From: Maledivibacter halophilus
Lineage (GTDB): Bacteria > Bacillota > Clostridia > Peptostreptococcales > Caminicellaceae
Length of the DNA stretch: 64,000 nucleotides
NCBI RefSeq assembly: GCF_900167445.1
Contig: NZ_FUZT01000010.1
Span: 62,001-126,000 of the forward strand
Direction: 5' to 3'
Shown here: piece by piece, positions 54,193 to 62,344 of the stretch
Layout of the letters: each line of letters begins with the position of its first letter
How positions within the stretch are numbered: the stretch's first letter is position 1
Made by a program: the position numbers and the translations under genes
The notes under the pieces: model-generated
Seen by the model: the letters and a program-made list of their open reading frames with translations, nothing else
The model's database searches: none
Told to the model about the DNA's origin: nothing

Positions 54193-55611
54193 ATGAAAAT
54201 AAGTTTAAATAAAACCTTACTTATAAGTTTTATATCAATAATTTTAATATCTCTTATAATCACAGGGATTACATCAACTTATATGATTGATAAAGAATTT
54301 AATATTTATTTGTTCAAAGAACATGAAGAAAAAATTGAAAATATTAAATCTATAATCAATTCAGCTATTAGTCAAAATCCTGTGTCTCCTGATTTTGATG
54401 GTGTAGGACTTAATAAATATGCTCTAGCAGAAGAGTATCTCATTAAAATTGTAGATGCAAACAACAATTTGATTTTCGATACTGGTATGTATCCTCTTAT
54501 GGGCCATGAAAACAATAGTCATATGAATATGATGGGACATATGATGGGAAGAATGTTTGGCAATTCCCTTGAAAATTATAATGAAGAAACCTATACAATA
54601 AGCTATGATGATAAAAAAATAGGAACAGTAACTATAGGTTATATAGGACCATCAAATATTTCAGGAGAAGCAATAAAATTTAAATTCACCCTTTATAAAT
54701 CAATATTAATCTCTAGTTTTATAGCTATTATTATTAGTGTTTTAATAGGTATAATAATTTCACGTCAATTAGGTATACCTATAAGAAAAATTACCACTGC
54801 TTCTAAAAATATTAGGGAAGGAAATCTTTCAATTCGCACCAATATTAAAACCAGAGTAGAAGAAATATCCCAGCTTTCTTCTTCAATAAATAACCTAGCC
54901 AGCACTTTAGAAAAACAGGAGTCCTTGAGAAATCGTCTTACTTCAGATATGGCACATGAAATACGAACTCCTTTAACAACAATAAAAAGTCATATTGAAG
55001 CCTTTATAGATGGTATATGGAAACCAACACCGGAAAAGCTAAATGATTGTTACGATGAAATTAATAGACTTCACAGCTTAGTTGAAAATTTAGAAGATAT
55101 AAATAAACTGGAAAAAGCTAATTATGTTTTAAATAAATCAATATTCAGTTTAAATGATGAGCTAGAAAAAATAATAAATTCTCTTATACCACAATTTAAT
55201 AAGAAAAATCTTAAGTTCAATTTAAACATTAAAGATAATATAAAGGTTTTTATGGATAAAGATAAGTTTAAACAGATAATGTATAACTTACTTTCAAATG
55301 CTATTAAGTATTCCTATGATAATGGTATTATAAATATTAGTTCATATATAAAAAATGAAAGATTGTATATTGATGTACAGGACTTTGGAATAGGAATTTC
55401 TTCAAAGGATTTGCCCCATATATTTGATCATCTCTATAGAGGTGATTTATCCAGAAGTAGAACTCAAAATACAGAAGGCTCAGGTATTGGTTTAACTATA
55501 ACTAAAACCTTAGTAGAAGCTCATAATGGTACAATTAAAGTAAAATCTGACAACATTAATGGAACTGTCTTTACTATTGAATTTCCTTTAAGTAAAGTTT
55601 TAAAGAATTAA
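54193..55611 (+). CDS. Sensor histidine kinase with Met/His-rich sensor loop
   Basis: 472-aa kinase: TM1 (~8-30), extracytoplasmic sensor (~31-155), TM2 (~160-190), HAMP (~190-240), HisKA with MAHEIRTPLTTIKS and HATPase with NLLSNAIKYS, FGIGISSKDLPHIFDHLYRG and GSGIGLTI. Residues 99-121 of the sensor hold eight Met and three His in 23 positions, as in proteins that bind Cu(I) or Ag(I). With the Met/His-rich SHOCT protein and copA 4 kb away, a copper- or silver-sensing role is plausible but inferred. Confidence 0.91.
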   Translation: MKISLNKTLLISFISIILISLIITGITSTYMIDKEFNIYLFKEHEEKIENIKSIINSAISQNPVSPDFDGVGLNKYALAEEYLIKIVDANNNLIFDTGMYPLMGHENNSHMNMMGHMMGRMFGNSLENYNEETYTISYDDKKIGTVTIGYIGPSNISGEAIKFKFTLYKSILISSFIAIIISVLIGIIISRQLGIPIRKITTASKNIREGNLSIRTNIKTRVEEISQLSSSINNLASTLEKQESLRNRLTSDMAHEIRTPLTTIKSHIEAFIDGIWKPTPEKLNDCYDEINRLHSLVENLEDINKLEKANYVLNKSIFSLNDELEKIINSLIPQFNKKNLKFNLNIKDNIKVFMDKDKFKQIMYNLLSNAIKYSYDNGIINISSYIKNERLYIDVQDFGIGISSKDLPHIFDHLYRGDLSRSRTQNTEGSGIGLTITKTLVEAHNGTIKVKSDNINGTVFTIEFPLSKVLKN

Positions 55612-55617
55612 GGAAGG

Positions 55618-55659
55618 AAGCAGGCCCAAAGGTCTTTTAAAAAACCTCTGGGTCTGCTT
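55618..55659. terminator. Terminator between kinase and cysteine desulfidase
   Basis: AAGCAGGCCCAAAGGT (55618-55633) pairs with ACCTCTGGGTCTGCTT (55644-55659), followed by TTTGTTTC. It can serve both convergent genes. Confidence 0.82.
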
Positions 55660-55666
55660 TTGTTTC

Positions 55667-56953
55667 TTACACACAATTTTTTTGCATAACTTCAACAATA
55701 GCCGCATTGGTACTCTTCATTCCAGGGCCACACACATATCCAAGATTAGATATTACTTTACTGAATTCCCCGCACAATATTCCATCATTATAATTCACTA
55801 CTGCACCATTAATTGAAAGTAGTGCCGATTGGATGGCCCATCCCGATGCTAATGCCAGTTTGTATGCACATCCTTCTTTAGCCCCATCACATATAATACC
55901 AGAAATACTCCCTACCATATTTAATATTGTTCCAAATATCTGGTCACTACTGCCATCCATCATAGAAACTATTCCGCAGCTTGCTCCAATACCAGCAGCT
56001 ATACCACATCCACACATAGCAGATAGTGCCCCTGTATGATTTTTTATATAAACATTTATCAATTGTCCCAGTGCCAGTGCCCTTGTGATTTTTTCATCAC
56101 GGATATTTAATTTCTCTCCAGCCGCTGCAATAGTTAGAAATAAAGTAATACCATGATTGCCGCTTCCTGTACTTGTCATAACTGGAAGCTGTACTCCTGA
56201 CATTCTTCCATAGGAAGCCCCACTACATAATTTTTGGGCATAAACAGCTGGGCTTTCTCCCATTGAATATCCTTTATCGATAAGAGTATCAAATTTATTA
56301 CCTATGGAGTTAACATCTTTTAACCCAGCCTCTGCCATTTTCAAGTTGTATTCTATTCCTTCTTTTAAAAACTCTATTTTTGTTAAATCAACATTTGTTG
56401 CAAATTCTATGAAATCATCTAATGTATAGTTACTTATAGGGTTAGATTTTTCTTTCTTTTTCAAATATTCTACAAAGTCAAAATCTTCCACTGTATTTTT
56501 TGAAATATCAACTATATTATTATGTTTTTCAAGGGTAACTACCCTTATAATTTCTTTATCTGTTTTTAAAATGCTTTGTATAAATAAAATATCACAGTTG
56601 TCTACGACTTTAAGCTTAATTGCGTTTCTTTTTAAAAGGTCCTTAGCCTTTTTTATAACTTCCTCACCCATATCCTTTAAAAGATTTAAACCCTTCTTAG
56701 TATCTCCAATAATAAGACCTAAAGCTGCAGCCGCTTTGACTCCTTTTTGATCAAATCCTGGTATTGAAACGTTTAGAGCGTTCTTATACAGATATGAATC
56801 TACCGTTATTTCTAATTGTATTATATCCCCAATTACTTTTTCCCTTGCACTTGCACATGAATATGCAATGGCTGCTGGTTCAGTACATCCCGTGGCAAGT
56901 CCAATAGTATCTTTTAGTATATTTATTAATTCATTTTCTCTTTCAATAGCCAT
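55667..56953 (-). CDS. cyuA: L-cysteine desulfidase family protein (CyuA/YhaM-like)
   Basis: 428-aa protein of the serine-dehydratase-alpha-like/UPF0597 family. Typical stretches are GLATGCTEPAAIAYSCA near the N-terminus, GSGNHGITLFLTIAAAGE and AGIGASCGIVSMMDG with Fe-S-type Cys residues. Known members split L-cysteine into sulfide, ammonia and pyruvate using a 4Fe-4S cluster. The ATG at 56953 has AAAGGAGG 7 nt upstream. A -24/-12 promoter lies ~45-60 nt upstream, and the adjacent gene is a sigma-54 activator. Confidence 0.86.
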   Translation of the reverse strand: MAIERENELINILKDTIGLATGCTEPAAIAYSCASAREKVIGDIIQLEITVDSYLYKNALNVSIPGFDQKGVKAAAALGLIIGDTKKGLNLLKDMGEEVIKKAKDLLKRNAIKLKVVDNCDILFIQSILKTDKEIIRVVTLEKHNNIVDISKNTVEDFDFVEYLKKKEKSNPISNYTLDDFIEFATNVDLTKIEFLKEGIEYNLKMAEAGLKDVNSIGNKFDTLIDKGYSMGESPAVYAQKLCSGASYGRMSGVQLPVMTSTGSGNHGITLFLTIAAAGEKLNIRDEKITRALALGQLINVYIKNHTGALSAMCGCGIAAGIGASCGIVSMMDGSSDQIFGTILNMVGSISGIICDGAKEGCAYKLALASGWAIQSALLSINGAVVNYNDGILCGEFSKVISNLGYVCGPGMKSTNAAIVEVMQKNCV

Positions 56954-56996
56954 CTTTTTTCCTCCTTTCATATAAATTCTTTATATTATTTATAGA

Positions 56997-57013
56997 AGCA
57001 TAATTCATGCCAA
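56997..57013 (-). promoter_or_regulatory. Sigma-54 (-24/-12) promoter of the cysteine desulfidase gene
   Basis: On the minus strand, TTGGCATGAATTATGCT matches the consensus YTGGCACGrnnnTTGCW, with GG and GC in exact register. The expected start is near 56986, 33 nt before the ATG. A sigma-54 activator is encoded next door. Confidence 0.78.
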
Positions 57014-57150
57014 TATATCTAAGAAAAGAAATAAAAAAACTCAAAACCCTTAATCTAAGTATATATAAGGTCTTGAGCAATTCTTGTTTTTTGAAAATTA
57101 TTTATATCATTTAAATGATAGATAAAATTTACTTAAAATTTATCAAGCTT

Positions 57151-57184
57151 GATTAACATTTCTCACCCATGAGAAATGTTAATC
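57151..57184. promoter_or_regulatory. Perfect palindrome, candidate activator binding site
   Basis: GATTAACATTTCTCA and TGAGAAATGTTAATC are perfect 15-bp arms around CCCA. It lies about 165-200 bp upstream of the predicted sigma-54 start, in the usual range for enhancer-like sites, and overlaps the smaller palindrome ATCAAGCTTGAT (57142-57153). No T-run follows on either strand, which argues against a terminator. Confidence 0.62.
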
Positions 57185-57199
57185 GACAAACTTGCATAA

Positions 57200-57362
57200 T
57201 TGAGGAAATTGCATAACTCTAACTTGGCAAAATTGCATATGCGAATATTATCCTTAATTTAATTATTTATAATCAAATATATTTTGGTGGTGCATCTTTG
57301 TAGATTCTAAAACTATATATAGTAGATAGTTTTTGCTGAAGGTAATTATGCAATTTGCTCAA
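57200..57362. repeat. R1 repeat copy e (long form)
   Basis: 163-bp copy very close to 36670-36832, with ends TTGAGGAAATTGCATAAC and AATTATGCAATTTGCTCAA. It ends exactly next to the stop codon (57363) of the sigma-54 activator gene, so it forms that gene's 3' UTR. Confidence 0.7.
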
Positions 57363-58799
57363 TTATTTTAACAGGTCGTATTTCCTTAATTTCCTATATA
57401 ATGTTGCAGTACTTATTTGAAGCTTTTTAGCTGCTTCTTTTTTCTCATCCACCGACATATTTTTATCAATATATTTTTTTATTATATCCCTTTCATAATT
57501 TTCCACCATTTCTTCTAAACCAATGTTTTCTCTTTTATGTTTCTTAGCAAATAAATATTCTGGAAGATTCTCTAAAGTTATAATATTTGTTTCACACATA
57601 TTTACAGCATATTCAATAACATTTATTAATTGTCTAACATTCCCCAGCCATTCATAATGATGAAGCCATTTTTTTACTTCTTCATCAAAGATCATTTTCA
57701 CCTTTGATAAATCTTTACATGTTTTATCTAAATAATAGTTTGCCAATAATAAAATATCATCTCTTCTTTTCCTAAGGGGCTTAAGGTGAAGAGGAATTAC
57801 ATTTAATCTATAATATAAATCTTCTCTGAATTCCTTGTTTTCCATCATCTCTTCCAAATCCTTATTGGTGGCTGAAATAATTCTTAAATCTAAAGGAACA
57901 GCCTCACTTCCTCCAATTTTACTAACTTTCTTATCCTGCAATACTCGTAGTAGCTTGGCCTGCATTGTTAATGGCATATCGCCTACTTCATCTAAAAATA
58001 ATGTTCCTCCATTGGCTAATTGGAATTTTCCTAGTTTCCCACCTTTTTTAGCACCGGTAAAGCTTCCTTCTTCATATCCAAATAGTTCACTTTCCATAAG
58101 GTGCTCAGGAATAGATGAGCAGTTTATAGCTATAAATGGTTTGTTCCTGCGGTAACTATTGTAATGAATTGCCCTAGCCAGAATCTCCTTTCCCGTTCCA
58201 CTTTCTCCCCTTATAATGACAGTTGAAAGACTGTTGGATATTTTCTTTGCCTTTTTTATTATTTTAAGGAAAGCCGGTGTATTTCCAATAATAGAATCAA
58301 AGGAGTAGGATTTATTGTAATTTTCAAGGGTTTCATTAAATTTTTCATTAATCCTTATATTTGCTTCAAGTAAAAGAATTTTGTTAACAAAGAGTTCATT
58401 TATATATTTTATAAATTCACTAATTTTTTTTAGGGATGATATTAGTATTTCTCTTTGTTCTTCATTGAAGGCAATTATTCCTATTACACCTATTACTTCA
58501 CCCTTTTTATGTATAGGAAAACCAATATTGGCTAATTCACGGCAATAATAATTTTTCTCGCATTTTTTGCATCCAAACTCTTTTCTAACATTTTTAATCA
58601 TACCCATCTTACCTGTATGTAGTATTTCTCTAAAAAAAGATGTATGGGGAACTTCCTGCCCTATTTCCCTCTCGTATATACCTGTTCCTGCTATTCTAAT
58701 ACATTCTTGGTCAGTTATGGTTACCTCTACATCTAATATTGCCGCAATGGCTTTGGCACATTGCTGAGAAAAAATTTTAATATTTCTTAAATCGGCCAT
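57363..58799 (-). CDS. Sigma-54-dependent activator, candidate cysteine-catabolism regulator
   Basis: 478-aa enhancer-binding protein. N-terminal GAF-like sensor (~1-140) with a Cys cluster (C77, C80, C86). AAA+ domain with Walker A GESGTGKE (198-205), sigma-54-contacting loop GSFTGA (245-250, Ser for the usual Ala) and Walker B GGTLFLDEVGDMP. C-terminal Fis-type HTH (~435-475). It is upstream of the cysteine desulfidase gene on the same strand. In Clostridioides difficile a similar regulator-desulfidase pair is known (CdsR/CdsB), so the target is most likely the -24/-12 promoter at 57.0 kb. Confidence 0.88.
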   Translation of the reverse strand: MADLRNIKIFSQQCAKAIAAILDVEVTITDQECIRIAGTGIYEREIGQEVPHTSFFREILHTGKMGMIKNVRKEFGCKKCEKNYYCRELANIGFPIHKKGEVIGVIGIIAFNEEQREILISSLKKISEFIKYINELFVNKILLLEANIRINEKFNETLENYNKSYSFDSIIGNTPAFLKIIKKAKKISNSLSTVIIRGESGTGKEILARAIHYNSYRRNKPFIAINCSSIPEHLMESELFGYEEGSFTGAKKGGKLGKFQLANGGTLFLDEVGDMPLTMQAKLLRVLQDKKVSKIGGSEAVPLDLRIISATNKDLEEMMENKEFREDLYYRLNVIPLHLKPLRKRRDDILLLANYYLDKTCKDLSKVKMIFDEEVKKWLHHYEWLGNVRQLINVIEYAVNMCETNIITLENLPEYLFAKKHKRENIGLEEMVENYERDIIKKYIDKNMSVDEKKEAAKKLQISTATLYRKLRKYDLLK

Positions 58800-58933
58800 T
58801 TAATCACCTCCAATAAATTGATAAGTTTTATATATTTCTTCTTTTAAAGAAATTTCTATTCATTTGAAACTTAACAACTTATCTATAGTTTATCACATCA
58901 TTTAACCCAAATTAACAATATTTAAGATTAAAA

Positions 58934-59503
58934 CTACTTTACGGACTTTGGATATTTATCCATATTTTTTATAATGCTATTTTCCATTCTAAATACTGTT
59001 GTCTCAATATTTCCTATCTTATAATTTTCTATCCTTTCTATAACAACGAATCCCATTTTATTCCAAAATCGTAATCCTTTTATATTGTCTTTTAGCACCC
59101 CTAAATTTATACTATTAACATTATTCATTAATGCCAATTCTTCAAAGCCCTTATAAAATTTTTCTCCTAAGCCTCTATTTCTATAATTTTTTGATATCAT
59201 CATTTGTCCTATATACCATATATCCTTTTTAGGAAAATCTCTAATTCCTTCTATAATTCCGATTAAAGTATCTTTATTATTATAAACCCCTATAACCATC
59301 TTGCTTTCATCCTCTTTCCCTGGAGGTAATTCTTCAAACACTTCCTTAGCTGTATCTAAATTTACTGATTTTATTCCAATGAGCTTATAATAATCTAAAC
59401 ATTCCTCACAAAGCTTCAGTAAATCTTTTAAATTCTCTTCAACCTTCATTTTTTTTACTTTATAACCCTTTACTTCAAATAGAAAATTTTTAATACTATT
59501 CAT
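58934..59503 (-). CDS. GNAT-family N-acetyltransferase
   Basis: 189-aa acetyltransferase. The GNAT core has MVIGVYNNKDTLIGIIEG and the acetyl-CoA loop QMMISKNYRNRGLGEKFYKGF (~110-130), then VLKDNIKGLRFWNKMGFVVIER. Substrate unknown. It lies 16 nt downstream of the DUF2087 regulator gene, so they are likely co-transcribed; AAGGAG upstream of the ATG. Confidence 0.87.
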   Translation of the reverse strand: MNSIKNFLFEVKGYKVKKMKVEENLKDLLKLCEECLDYYKLIGIKSVNLDTAKEVFEELPPGKEDESKMVIGVYNNKDTLIGIIEGIRDFPKKDIWYIGQMMISKNYRNRGLGEKFYKGFEELALMNNVNSINLGVLKDNIKGLRFWNKMGFVVIERIENYKIGNIETTVFRMENSIIKNMDKYPKSVK

Positions 59504-59519
59504 ACTAATCTCCTTCTTT

Positions 59520-60281
59520 CTAGTTCTTAACCCAATAACTGCTGCAATCCTTTGTTCGATTCAAAAAACCATATTCTATAAGATATCTTCTTAAAACTAC
59601 ATAGTCATCCTGTATTTTTTTAAGTATATTGTTTACTTCCTTTTCAGTATATTTCTTATTGCTTATAAATTTTTTAGATATATGACTAAGAACTATAATT
59701 TTTCTCTTTTCTTTTCTAGGTAACGATATCAATTTACCATTTCCTTCCTTCTCAAAGTATCTGTTGATTATGCTTTCTCTTTCTTTTTCTGTAATGGCAT
59801 ATCTTTCATCCACCATTGTAGCCCCCTTATGAATATTAATTAAACTCTCATCTTTTCCTTGATTATTTTCAAGTAAACCCATTATGGCTAAAAATACTCT
59901 AGCCTGCTTTTCTTTTTCTTTAAGTCTAAAACGATGATTTCTTATTGTAGATGTACTTCCACCACCATTTTTTTCTACAATTTGCCTATCGCTTAATCCT
60001 TCATAAAAATATTTTATCATTTCATTTTGAATGTCAGTTAAACCTGTATATTTCTTATTCATATTAATGAGATATTCAAAAACTGAACTATGCTTTTTCT
60101 TTATATGATTTTTGACAGCTCTTTCTGCTTCAAATAAAACTTCATTCTGTGGATAAATTATTCCTTTTTCAAATTCTTCTCCACATATTAAACATACATA
60201 TTTTTCACTTCTAGAAATATATATATATCCCTGTTTAATTTCATCTATTGTGGCATCCCAAAACAATTTATCTATATCCAT
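59520..60281 (-). CDS. Zinc-finger/HTH/DUF2087 regulator
   Basis: 253-aa protein with an N-terminal Cys2-His2-like cluster (CLICGEEF...H..KKKH, ~30-65), a LuxR-like helix-turn-helix (~80-115, TDIQNEMIKYFYEGLSDRQIVEKNGGGSTSTIRNHRFRLK) and a C-terminal DUF2087 domain (~185-250, KRKIIVLSHISKKFISNKKYTEKEVNNILKKI...YLIEYGFLNRT). Probably DNA-binding; target unknown. Encoded just upstream of a GNAT gene, a frequent pairing. Confidence 0.86.
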   Translation of the reverse strand: MDIDKLFWDATIDEIKQGYIYISRSEKYVCLICGEEFEKGIIYPQNEVLFEAERAVKNHIKKKHSSVFEYLINMNKKYTGLTDIQNEMIKYFYEGLSDRQIVEKNGGGSTSTIRNHRFRLKEKEKQARVFLAIMGLLENNQGKDESLINIHKGATMVDERYAITEKERESIINRYFEKEGNGKLISLPRKEKRKIIVLSHISKKFISNKKYTEKEVNNILKKIQDDYVVLRRYLIEYGFLNRTKDCSSYWVKN

Positions 60282-60413
60282 TCAAACACCTCTATATTTT
60301 GTTTTTATTTTTACAAACATTTTATTATAACGTCTTTATTTTGTCAAACTTTTGCCTTGCATAATATTTTCCAATTTTAAAAAACAACTTTAAATTACTA
60401 TAAATTTCATAAA

Positions 60414-60444
60414 AAAAGCTTCCCTTTATATCAGGGAAGCTTTT
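60414..60444 (-). terminator. Terminator of the YhcN-like lipoprotein gene
   Basis: AAAAGCTTCCCT and AGGGAAGCTTTT pair around a 7-nt loop, and the minus strand continues with a T-run. Confidence 0.85.
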
Positions 60445-60450
60445 CTATAC

Positions 60451-61059
60451 CTATCTAAATAAATTTTCTAAATCATTCATGAAATTTCTTGCAGGTGTAC
60501 CTATATTCATGTCTCTTACCATATTCTTTAATCTGGTTATTTTATTTGAATCTACTGTTACAACTACCTTATTAACAGATGGATCAATTTTTCTAATTCT
60601 ATTGGCACATTCTGTACGAAGTGCTGCAAGATTCTCGTTTGTTCCTTGATCTTTGTCGACACCTACATAAGCTGTTTCTCCATTTCTTACAACAGTAACA
60701 TCATTAACTCCTTTGATATCCTTACATGAATCTTCCATTCTTTTTACTTCCTGAGAATTTGCTGCGGTCCTAGATGGAATCATCATATTATTTGGTATAT
60801 TGTCATAGCCTATTCCTCTTCTATTATCACCAGTATCAAAGAAGCCATACATTCTATTGTCTGGAAGATTTCCCTGTCCATAATTATATGGGCTAGTTCT
60901 ATCATATCCTACATTGTATCTATTATTGTCCATGTAATACCTAGTACCGTATTTTTCTGGTGTAGGTCTTTGTTGTGGTGTACATCCTATGATAAAGGCT
61001 GAGACAATAAGCACTAATGACAGGGTAAGAATAAGCATCCTTAACTTATTGTTTTCCAC
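60451..61059 (-). CDS. YhcN/YlaJ-family sporulation lipoprotein
   Basis: 202-aa lipoprotein: signal peptide with lipobox FIIGC, a low-complexity Tyr/Asn/Arg/Gly-rich linker (~30-90) and a C-terminal YhcN/YlaJ domain (~95-200, VKRMEDSCKDIKGVNDVTVVRNGETAYVGVDKDQGTNENLAALRTECANRIRKIDPSVNKVVVT). Members are found in the spore inner membrane and affect germination or outgrowth. GTG start at 61059 with AAAGGAG upstream; the longer frame has no ribosome site. Confidence 0.9.
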   Translation of the reverse strand: MENNKLRMLILTLSLVLIVSAFIIGCTPQQRPTPEKYGTRYYMDNNRYNVGYDRTSPYNYGQGNLPDNRMYGFFDTGDNRRGIGYDNIPNNMMIPSRTAANSQEVKRMEDSCKDIKGVNDVTVVRNGETAYVGVDKDQGTNENLAALRTECANRIRKIDPSVNKVVVTVDSNKITRLKNMVRDMNIGTPARNFMNDLENLFR

Positions 61060-61508
61060 AATAATTCTCCTTTCCAAATTAGTTTCTAAAGCTCTTGCAT
61101 AGATAAACAACTATTATTTAAATTTTTTAATTTCTGAAGTTGTTTATCTTTAATTTGTAAATGTATAATGCAAAATAGTTTTCTATATTTTATGTTTCAA
61201 AATTTTATTTACAAATAGACTTTTTAAAACATAAAATATAGATTTTAAATACATTATACTTAAGTGATACATTTATATTTTTTGTTATTTTACATTCAAT
61301 TATCTGTTGTACTTTTTTGAATACTTTCTATTATTTTCTAAATTAAAATATAGTGAAACAAATTAAAAGATGAATTTATACATCAAAAAAATCGTAAAAG
61401 AATCCATATTTTTATAATTTATAAATTGCTTTTTGAGATTTTTTCACTATAACTGCACAATATTTAACTAAAAACTATTGAAATATTTTATAAAAATTAT
61501 ATAATTAC

Positions 61509-61529
61509 ATTAGAATATTCTAATATAAT
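61509..61529 (+). promoter_or_regulatory. arsR operator palindrome and -10 box
   Basis: ATTAGAATATTCTAAT (61509-61524) is a perfect 16-bp palindrome that touches the -10 TATAAT (61524-61529), 20 nt before the arsR start. This is a typical autoregulatory ArsR site. The rest of 61060-61508 shows AT-rich sequence with a weak R2-like segment (61345-61450, ends TATAGTGAAA/TTTCACTATA). Confidence 0.6.
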
Positions 61530-61549
61530 AATTTTAAAAAGGAGGAATT

Positions 61550-61867
61550 ATGTCAAATATACATTTTGATTTAACTTCATCGTTTTTAAAGGCCCTGGCC
61601 CATCCTACTCGTCTTAAAATTATAGAACGCTTAAAGGATGAGGATGAATTATGTGTATGTCATATTTATGAAGACCTTGAACTTGAGCAGTCAAATGTAT
61701 CTCAACATTTAAAGATTTTAAAGGATAATAATATATTGACCAGTAGAAAAGACGGTATTAAAGTTATGTACAGTATAAAGCATAAAGAAGTTTTAGAAAT
61801 AATTAATCTTGTAAAAAAAGCCCTATACAGTCAACTAAAGGAAGAACAAGAATATTTTCAAATATAA
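61550..61867 (+). CDS. arsR: ArsR/SmtB-family metal(loid)-responsive repressor
   Basis: 105-aa winged-helix repressor (ALAHPTRLKIIERLKDEDELCVCHIYEDLELEQSNVSQHLKILKDNNI). The ELCVC motif in the recognition-helix region is the Cys pair that binds As(III)/Sb(III) in ArsR proteins. It should release DNA when metalloid binds. AAGGAGG upstream. It heads a cluster with a broken permease and two thioredoxin-like genes. Confidence 0.92.
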   Translation: MSNIHFDLTSSFLKALAHPTRLKIIERLKDEDELCVCHIYEDLELEQSNVSQHLKILKDNNILTSRKDGIKVMYSIKHKEVLEIINLVKKALYSQLKEEQEYFQI

Positions 61868-61869
61868 TA

Positions 61870-61988
61870 GGTATTATAATAGGTACTGCACTATCATTTA
61901 TGATGTCGGTAGTGGCTGTCTATCGCTCCCTGAAATGATTCTATTAAAGCAGGTTATTAAACCCAAGCTAATTGCTATATTTGTTTAA
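61870..61988 (+). pseudogene. Permease (YraQ/DUF318) C-terminal remnant, frameshifted
   Basis: Directly after arsR the sequence encodes GIIIGTALSFMMSVVAV, then in the next frame SLPEMILLKQVIKPKLIAIFV and a stop. Together they match the last ~40 residues of a DUF318/YraQ-type permease (..ALSFMMSVVALSLPEMI..RKVIKPKL..). A 1-nt deletion near 61919-61922 breaks the frame, and all the upstream part is missing. ArsR, permease and thioredoxin-like genes commonly occur together, so this looks like the scar of a large deletion. Confidence 0.7.
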
Positions 61989-62029
61989 TATTATCTTGTA
62001 ATCCAACAACTAATTTAGGAGGTATTTAT

Positions 62030-62260
62030 ATGAATATTAAAATTTTAGGTTCAGGATGTAAGAAATGTAATAAACTATATGAGCTTGTAGAAGAAAGTGT
62101 TAAGGAAATTGGTGTAAATGCCGATATTGAAAAGATTACTGATTTTAAGGATATCGTTTCATATGGTGTAATGAAAACCCCTGGCTTAGTTATTGATGGC
62201 GTTGTAAAAGCTTCCGGAAGAATTCCATCAAAGGATGAAATTAAGAAGCTTTTAGGTTAA
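62030..62260 (+). CDS. Thioredoxin-like small redox protein (CxxC)
   Basis: 76-aa minimal thioredoxin-fold protein starting MNIKILGSGCKKC, with the redox motif C10-x-x-C13 and the cis-Pro region MKTPGLVIDGVVKASGR. This family accompanies ArsR and DUF318 permeases and probably handles electrons or metalloid in that system. AGGAGG upstream. An R2 fragment separates it from its selenocysteine paralogue. Confidence 0.92.
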   Translation: MNIKILGSGCKKCNKLYELVEESVKEIGVNADIEKITDFKDIVSYGVMKTPGLVIDGVVKASGRIPSKDEIKKLLG

Positions 62261-62266
62261 TAATAT

Positions 62267-62312
62267 AAATTTCTCATAGTATAAATTAACTATTTTACTG
62301 GAATATCTATAG
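62267..62312. repeat. R2 repeat fragment
   Basis: Read on the minus strand it begins TATAGATATTCCAGTAAAAT and runs through AGTTAATTTATAC before joining CTATGAGAAAT, i.e. an internally deleted R2 copy inserted between the two thioredoxin-like genes. Confidence 0.6.
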
Positions 62313-62344
62313 AATAATATCAAGATATCTTGGGAGGTTAATTG

